Positions 12,114-13,894 of a DNA stretch of 13,894 nt are shown here, in pieces. Below the pieces are notes generated by a model, which did not search any database, had not been told where the DNA came from, and worked only from the letters and a program-made list of their open reading frames with translations. The DNA comes from Goniomonas avonlea (Eukaryota > Cryptophyceae > Goniomonadida > Goniomonadaceae), in NCBI GenBank assembly GCA_003573635.1, contig QUTJ01031638.1, positions 1-13,894 of the forward strand, read 5' to 3'. A program made the translations under genes and the position numbers. Within the stretch, counting starts at the first letter, position 1. Every line of letters begins with the position of its first letter.

Positions 12114-13760
12114 CGCTCGCTCGCTCGCTCCTGAATGGCTTGAACCCCCCCTCCTCTCGATCTATCTCTCTCGCTCGCTCCCTGCCTCTCTGCTGAGCCA
12201 CAACCAACACCAGCGCAGAGCGAAGAAAAGGAGCGTCTGAAGAAAGACTTGGAACTTGCGGAGCGTGACCTTTTGCACGTTGGCAACACTTCAACCTCCC
12301 TCCGCAACCAACTGCAGGAAGCCCAGGTCAGAATGCTTTTGATTGGCTACTCAGTCCACATCCGTCACCATCAGCTCTCACTCCCTCTCACATTGCATTT
12401 GCACAACATGTTTGCAAGATGGAGCAAGCGTGACTGCGCCCCAGACACACCCCACACCCCACGCCGCCCGACCCAAATGCATTGAGTGAGTGCTGATGGT
12501 GATGGTTGCCGACGGTGTGTGGGAGGTGCCACATGGGTGAGAAGTAGTGGGCGCTGGTGGTGATGGATATCGACGGGGTCGGAGCTGTTTTGCAAATGCA
12601 TTGCGAGAGGGAGTGGGTGCTGATTGATGCCGACGGTGTCAGAGGTGTCTGTTGCTGCTTGTGCCAGCTGCGATTGCGCCGCGGCGTGCTGTAATCCCGG
12701 TTGGCAGGCCGAGTTGGGCAAGGCGGCCAAGGAGTTTGAAGAGCAATCACGTCAGCTTGCTCGTGAGGAGCGGGCAAAGGAGGACAAGGTGAGCTGCTCG
12801 ATGAGAGTGTATGCTACTTTGGAATCCCTTTGCCTCCCGTCTCGACCCCACTTCCCTCCTCCCCCCCTCCCTGTTCTCGCACAAACAATAACTGACGACA
12901 ACACAGGCTAAAGAGTTGGAGATTGTGACAACGGCGCTGCGCGGACGGGAAGAAACTCTTGAGAGCTTTGGCAAGGGCCTACGCGAGCGGGACGCTGTTG
13001 TGCACGACCTCCGGCTCAGCGAGGTTCGTTCCAAGCCTGTCAGGCAGGCACCATCAACGTCAGCCAGATGGGTGCCAGTATATCTCTCACTTGCATCGAC
13101 TGGGCAGGCAGGGTTTCAGTAGATTTTTCAGTGAGATCCTGCCGTTACTTACTTCACCCGTATGAGTGTTAAGGTTAGGAGTTGTCGGCTGTTCTAGTTG
13201 CGATAAGTGACGAATTTGGCTATGGTTTGAATAGAAAGATGCGCCGCATGTGGGAGAGCCACATCATCGGATGTACCCTCACCCCATGCTTCCGGACAGG
13301 AGTCGCTCAAAGCTGCGTTGGCTGAGACAGAGGGTCGTTTGTCGACCTCTGAGACTGAGGCCAAGCGAGTTCGCAAACTCTATGAAGATCAGGTAAGCAC
13401 CATGTGCCTGTCGTCGGCGTGTTCTGCAGTACAGTCTGGTGCTCGTGTGTGCGCGTAGCTGTGGCAAAGTTTGTCTCAGTGAAAAATATCAGTTTGGATC
13501 AGTGACAAAAAATATGATGCTGCTACCTCCCGGTTCGCACCCTCCTGGTTCGCACCCTCCTCGCTTCCCCCTCCCTCCTGGTTCACCCTCCTCTTCCCCA
13601 CCCTCCTCTCTCGCATCCTCCTGGTTCGCACCCTCCCACGTCGTACTTGGGGCTGACTCGCAAACTGAATCGCACCGGGCAGACGAAGGACCTCGACAAG
13701 GAGCGCACCACACTCGCAGAGATTCGCGCTAAGCTGAAGCGGACCGAGCAGGCTCTTCAG
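5883..13760 (+). CDS. PDZ-domain long coiled-coil protein (21 exons, 3' end outside window)
   Basis: Function not recognised. An N-terminal PDZ domain is followed by more than 650 residues rich in E, K, R, Q, L and A with heptad-like spacing, typical of an elongated coiled-coil scaffold. Exons: 5883-6221, 6289-6345, 6392-6501, 6583-6640, 6688-6741, 6852-6950, 7251-7331 (or from 7239), 8168-8263 (or from 8141), 8664-8771, 9051-9131, 9582-9676, 10096-10228, 10663-10758, 11109-11260, 11557-11647, 11810-11983, 12219-12326, 12708-12788, 12907-13023, 13300-13392, 13683-13760. They give about 767 codons. Every intron is GT-AG. Seventeen of the first 20 introns are phase 0, and the three phase-2 donors each meet an acceptor that restores frame, which is strong internal support. 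The ATG at 5883 is the first after an in-frame stop at 5841; a second candidate ATG is at 5955 (residue 25). No motor, kinase or membrane segment is visible. It is transcribed divergently from PRPF6. Confidence 0.85.
6289..6950 (+). other. Exons 2-6 of the plus-strand gene: first coiled-coil block
   Basis: Residues 114-239, including heptad-like runs such as HMEELQKQLQTLQSENLAAQ and SEKKHSEVAKELDRLRRD. Introns here are short: 67, 46, 81, 47 and 110 nt. Exon 3 ends in phase 2 (6501). The acceptor at 6582 (AACAACAG) restores frame, whereas the nearer-looking ACACAG at 6574 would not. The 47-nt intron 6641-6687 is required, because reading through it would leave the coiled-coil frame and end at a stop spanning the next donor. 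Confidence 0.82.
6985..7170 (+). other. AT-rich island in intron 6 of the PDZ gene
   Basis: Intron 6 (6951-7250) contains a stretch clearly richer in A+T than its surroundings. It has several small inverted repeats: AGTTAT-G-ATAACT at 7018-7030, GTGACA/TGTCAC arms at 7085-7090 and 7108-7113, and ATCAC-TTC-GTGAT at 7125-7137. No coding frame fits. It could be a degraded mobile element or an intronic RNA; neither is shown. Confidence 0.45.
7348..7400 (+). repeat. Dispersed direct repeat, copy 1 (second copy at 7803-7855)
   Basis: Both copies start CTATTCTCAGTGCTCTGCG and share GACACAAGGGTGCAAA, with few differences over about 53 bp. Copy 1 begins 16 bases after the exon 7 donor. Confidence 0.85.
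7803..7855 (+). repeat. Dispersed direct repeat, copy 2 (first copy at 7348-7400)
   Basis: Same segment as at 7348, 455 bp downstream in the same intron, followed directly by a GT microsatellite. Confidence 0.85.
7862..7887. repeat. (TG)13 microsatellite
   Basis: Uninterrupted TG repeat in intron 7 of the PDZ gene. Confidence 0.95.
7991..8150 (+). repeat. Purine-rich GAGACA/ACAGAG repeat array abutting exon 8
   Basis: About 160 bases of GACAGA / GAGACAC / ACTGAGAG units, containing very many AG dinucleotides and almost no pyrimidine run. It occupies the place where a polypyrimidine tract is expected before exon 8. Confidence 0.85.
8416..8531 (+). repeat. Tandem duplication, period 57 bp, in intron 8
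   Basis: Two copies (8416-8472 and 8473-8531) beginning GGGTGAGCTGGACGTTCACA and ending CGACAAACCTCAGCACA. Copy 2 has a 2-base AT insertion after ACCAT and one substitution. Each copy carries a donor-like GGTGAGC. Intron 8 as a whole is 8264-8663 (400 nt), and its remainder is CACGCA-rich. Confidence 0.9.
8772..9050 (+). other. Intron 9 of the PDZ gene
   Basis: 279 nt, donor GTATGT, acceptor CACCAG. I see nothing in it beyond unique sequence. Confidence 0.7.
9132..9581 (+). other. Intron 10 of the PDZ gene
   Basis: 450 nt, donor GTGTGC, acceptor GTTGCAG. It holds a purine-rich stretch (about 9168-9235), then CACGCA-rich sequence, then an AT-richer block (about 9400-9570) with repeated TTGGC/GCCAA words (for example near 9424, 9454, 9496, 9510 and 9541) and a direct repeat ATCAGTATC at 9413 and 9432. 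Confidence 0.75.
9612..9688 (+). repeat. Exon 11 3' end plus donor, parent of an intronic copy
   Basis: The segment from GCAGCTTGAGG through TGTCAAGACCCAGAC and ACCCGTGCTCGGTAAG recurs, shortened, at 9762-9830. Confidence 0.85.
9762..9830 (+). pseudogene. Decayed copy of exon 11 3' end with its splice donor
   Basis: It lies in intron 11, about 150 bp after the parent. It retains AGCTTGAGG, CGCAGGGCC, TGTCAAGACCCAGAC, AGAAACCCGTGCTCGGTAA and CCTTC. Deletions (a 3-base loss near CACGA and a 1-base loss near GACGGAAG) break the frame. The CG|GTAA donor is intact, but no acceptor in frame precedes it. A true exon here would have to lose the frame, so I read it as a relic rather than an alternative exon. 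Confidence 0.75.
9913..10058 (+). repeat. G-rich minisatellite, about three units of 44-52 bp, in intron 11
   Basis: Each unit starts GAGAGGGGGYCAGGG and ends GGAGAGTGA or GCGAGAGTGAA; they start near 9913, 9963 and 10007. Intron 11 spans 9677-10095 (419 nt). The array ends about 35 bp before the exon 12 acceptor and has several G-runs on the transcript strand. Confidence 0.85.
10229..10662 (+). other. Intron 12 of the PDZ gene
   Basis: 434 nt, donor GTGAGG, acceptor CCTGCACAG. A C-rich run lies at 10246-10274. The rest is unique sequence with no feature I can support. Its 3' part happens to be open in the exon 13 frame but has no heptad character. Confidence 0.75.
10797..11063 (+). repeat. 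Repeated CTTCCRCACACATGCCAYCA block in intron 13
   Basis: The words at 10797-10824 recur at 11037-11063 with three or so changes, and the exon 13 relic lies directly behind the first. Between them, GAACTCTCACTSACTC occurs twice (about 10889 and 10942). The intron looks built from nested duplications. Confidence 0.65.
10826..10875 (+). pseudogene. Decayed copy of exon 13 3' end with its splice donor
   Basis: The parent is 10733-10783 (exon 13 end, donor and 25 intron bases). The copy keeps CGACTGACGGCCAGCG, AACACCAGGTGTGCTTC and ATTGTG, with one base lost in the exon part (CGCGAAC to CGGAAC), which would shift the frame. It lies 93 bp downstream within intron 13 (10759-11108). Confidence 0.8.
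11381..11411. repeat. (CG)n followed by a run of 17 G
   Basis: An alternating CG stretch (11382-11394) joins an uninterrupted G17 (11395-11411) in intron 14 (11261-11556, 296 nt). Alternating CG can adopt Z-DNA and G-runs can form quadruplexes. The exact run length may be affected by sequencing. Confidence 0.9.
11678..11807 (+). repeat. Tandem duplication next to the exon 16 acceptor (intron 15)
   Basis: Copy 1 (11678-11742) and copy 2 (11750-11807) share GCGTGCCCTCTTGCCGAAG, CTCTGTGTGCTCA and GAGAAAGACC. Copy 1 has CTCAG where copy 2 has CTCAC. Copy 2 runs straight into the used acceptor CCCCAG at 11809. The two fill most of the 162-nt intron 11648-11809. Confidence 0.88.
12003..12190 (+). 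repeat. Long CT microsatellite in intron 16
   Basis: Pyrimidine tract with an uninterrupted (TC)30 at 12051-12110, then CTCG repeats, a short unique piece (CTGAATGGCTTGAA at 12131) and more CT/CTCG. It ends about 30 nt before the exon 17 acceptor (GCGCAG, 12218), so it may supply its polypyrimidine tract. Confidence 0.95.
12478..12655 (+). repeat. Degenerate three-copy tandem repeat in intron 17
   Basis: Units of roughly 50-65 bp start near 12478, 12548 and 12597. They share GTGSGYGCTGRTGGTGATGG-like sequence followed by CGACGGKGTC, and TGCATTG opens the first and third. Intron 17 is 12327-12707 (381 nt, donor GTCAGA, acceptor TTGGCAG). Confidence 0.75.
13024..13299 (+). other. Intron 19 of the PDZ gene
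   Basis: 276 nt, donor GTTCGT, acceptor CGGACAG. I see no repeat or gene in it. Confidence 0.7.
13530..13640 (+). repeat. GGTTCGCACCCTCCT minisatellite in intron 20
   Basis: Several complete or degraded 15-bp units (CCTGGTTCGCACCCTC type) spread through a pyrimidine-rich tract. Intron 20 is 13393-13682 (donor GTAAGC, acceptor CGGGCAG). Confidence 0.85.
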
Positions 13761-13846
13761 GTGCCGCTTCGTTTATGCCTGTCTGCCTCTCCTCTCTCTC
13801 CCTATCGTGTACCAAACTTCCGCCCTCTTGGACTAGATGCTGCCAG

Positions 13847-13894
13847 ACCGATGAGCCCACTAAGAGACCTGCCCGCACTACCAGAGTAGGACAC
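13847..13894 (+). other. Possible exon 22 of the plus-strand gene (edge of window)
   Basis: After a pyrimidine-rich stretch, GCTGCCAG ends at 13846. The following 48 bases stay open in phase 0 and encode a basic peptide (TDEPTKRPARTTRVGH). The implied intron would be 86 nt. The sequence is not coiled coil, so this may simply be intron. Confidence 0.25.

Larger units (their letters stand above)
12219..13760 (+). other. Exons 17-21 of the plus-strand gene: fourth coiled-coil block
   Basis: Residues about 609-767. All five exons (108, 81, 117, 93 and 78 nt) are multiples of three bounded by phase-0 introns. Sequences include KERLKKDLELAERDLL, AELGKAAKEFEEQSRQLARE, ESLKAALAETEGRLSTSETE and LAEIRAKLKRTEQALQ. 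The gene continues past a donor at 13761 (GTGCCG). Confidence 0.8.

Overview
This window is nuclear DNA from a single-celled or otherwise intron-rich eukaryote. Coding sequence is split into many short exons by GT-AG introns of 44 to about 840 bases, and the introns are packed with microsatellites and minisatellites. All 35 splice donors I placed begin with GT, and 10 of them read GTGCG, a style familiar from GC-rich algae and protists. I saw no GC/GA donors of the dinoflagellate kind, and no bacterial operon, IS element or CRISPR array. I cannot name the species. Some details of the first gene (a plant-like LLEKARQE segment, no repeated TP motifs) point away from animals.

Two genes lie head to head. 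On the minus strand, from 5629 to beyond base 1, is a clear orthologue of PRPF6/Prp6, the HAT-repeat bridging protein of the U4/U6.U5 tri-snRNP. I reconstructed 14 exons (780 complete codons) whose phases join without a break. The last exon in the window is followed by an intron that leaves the window, so the C-terminal part is missing. On the plus strand, from 5883 to beyond 13894, is a gene with an N-terminal PDZ domain followed by a very long charged coiled coil. I reconstructed 21 exons (about 767 codons), and it also runs off the window. Its function is unknown to me.

The two start codons are 253 bp apart, so the intergenic stretch probably acts as a divergent promoter. It holds two short inverted repeats and a TGACGT core.

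The most notable signal outside the exons is repeated local duplication around splice sites in the PDZ gene. Two introns carry a damaged second copy of the preceding exon's 3' end together with its donor. Another intron has a duplicated acceptor-proximal segment, and a fourth contains two copies of a donor-proximal segment 455 bp apart. Minisatellites (intron 8 of PRPF6; introns 11, 17 and 20 of the PDZ gene) and a CG-repeat/G17 tract add to a picture of introns that grow by tandem duplication. The two genes have no evident functional link beyond the shared promoter region.
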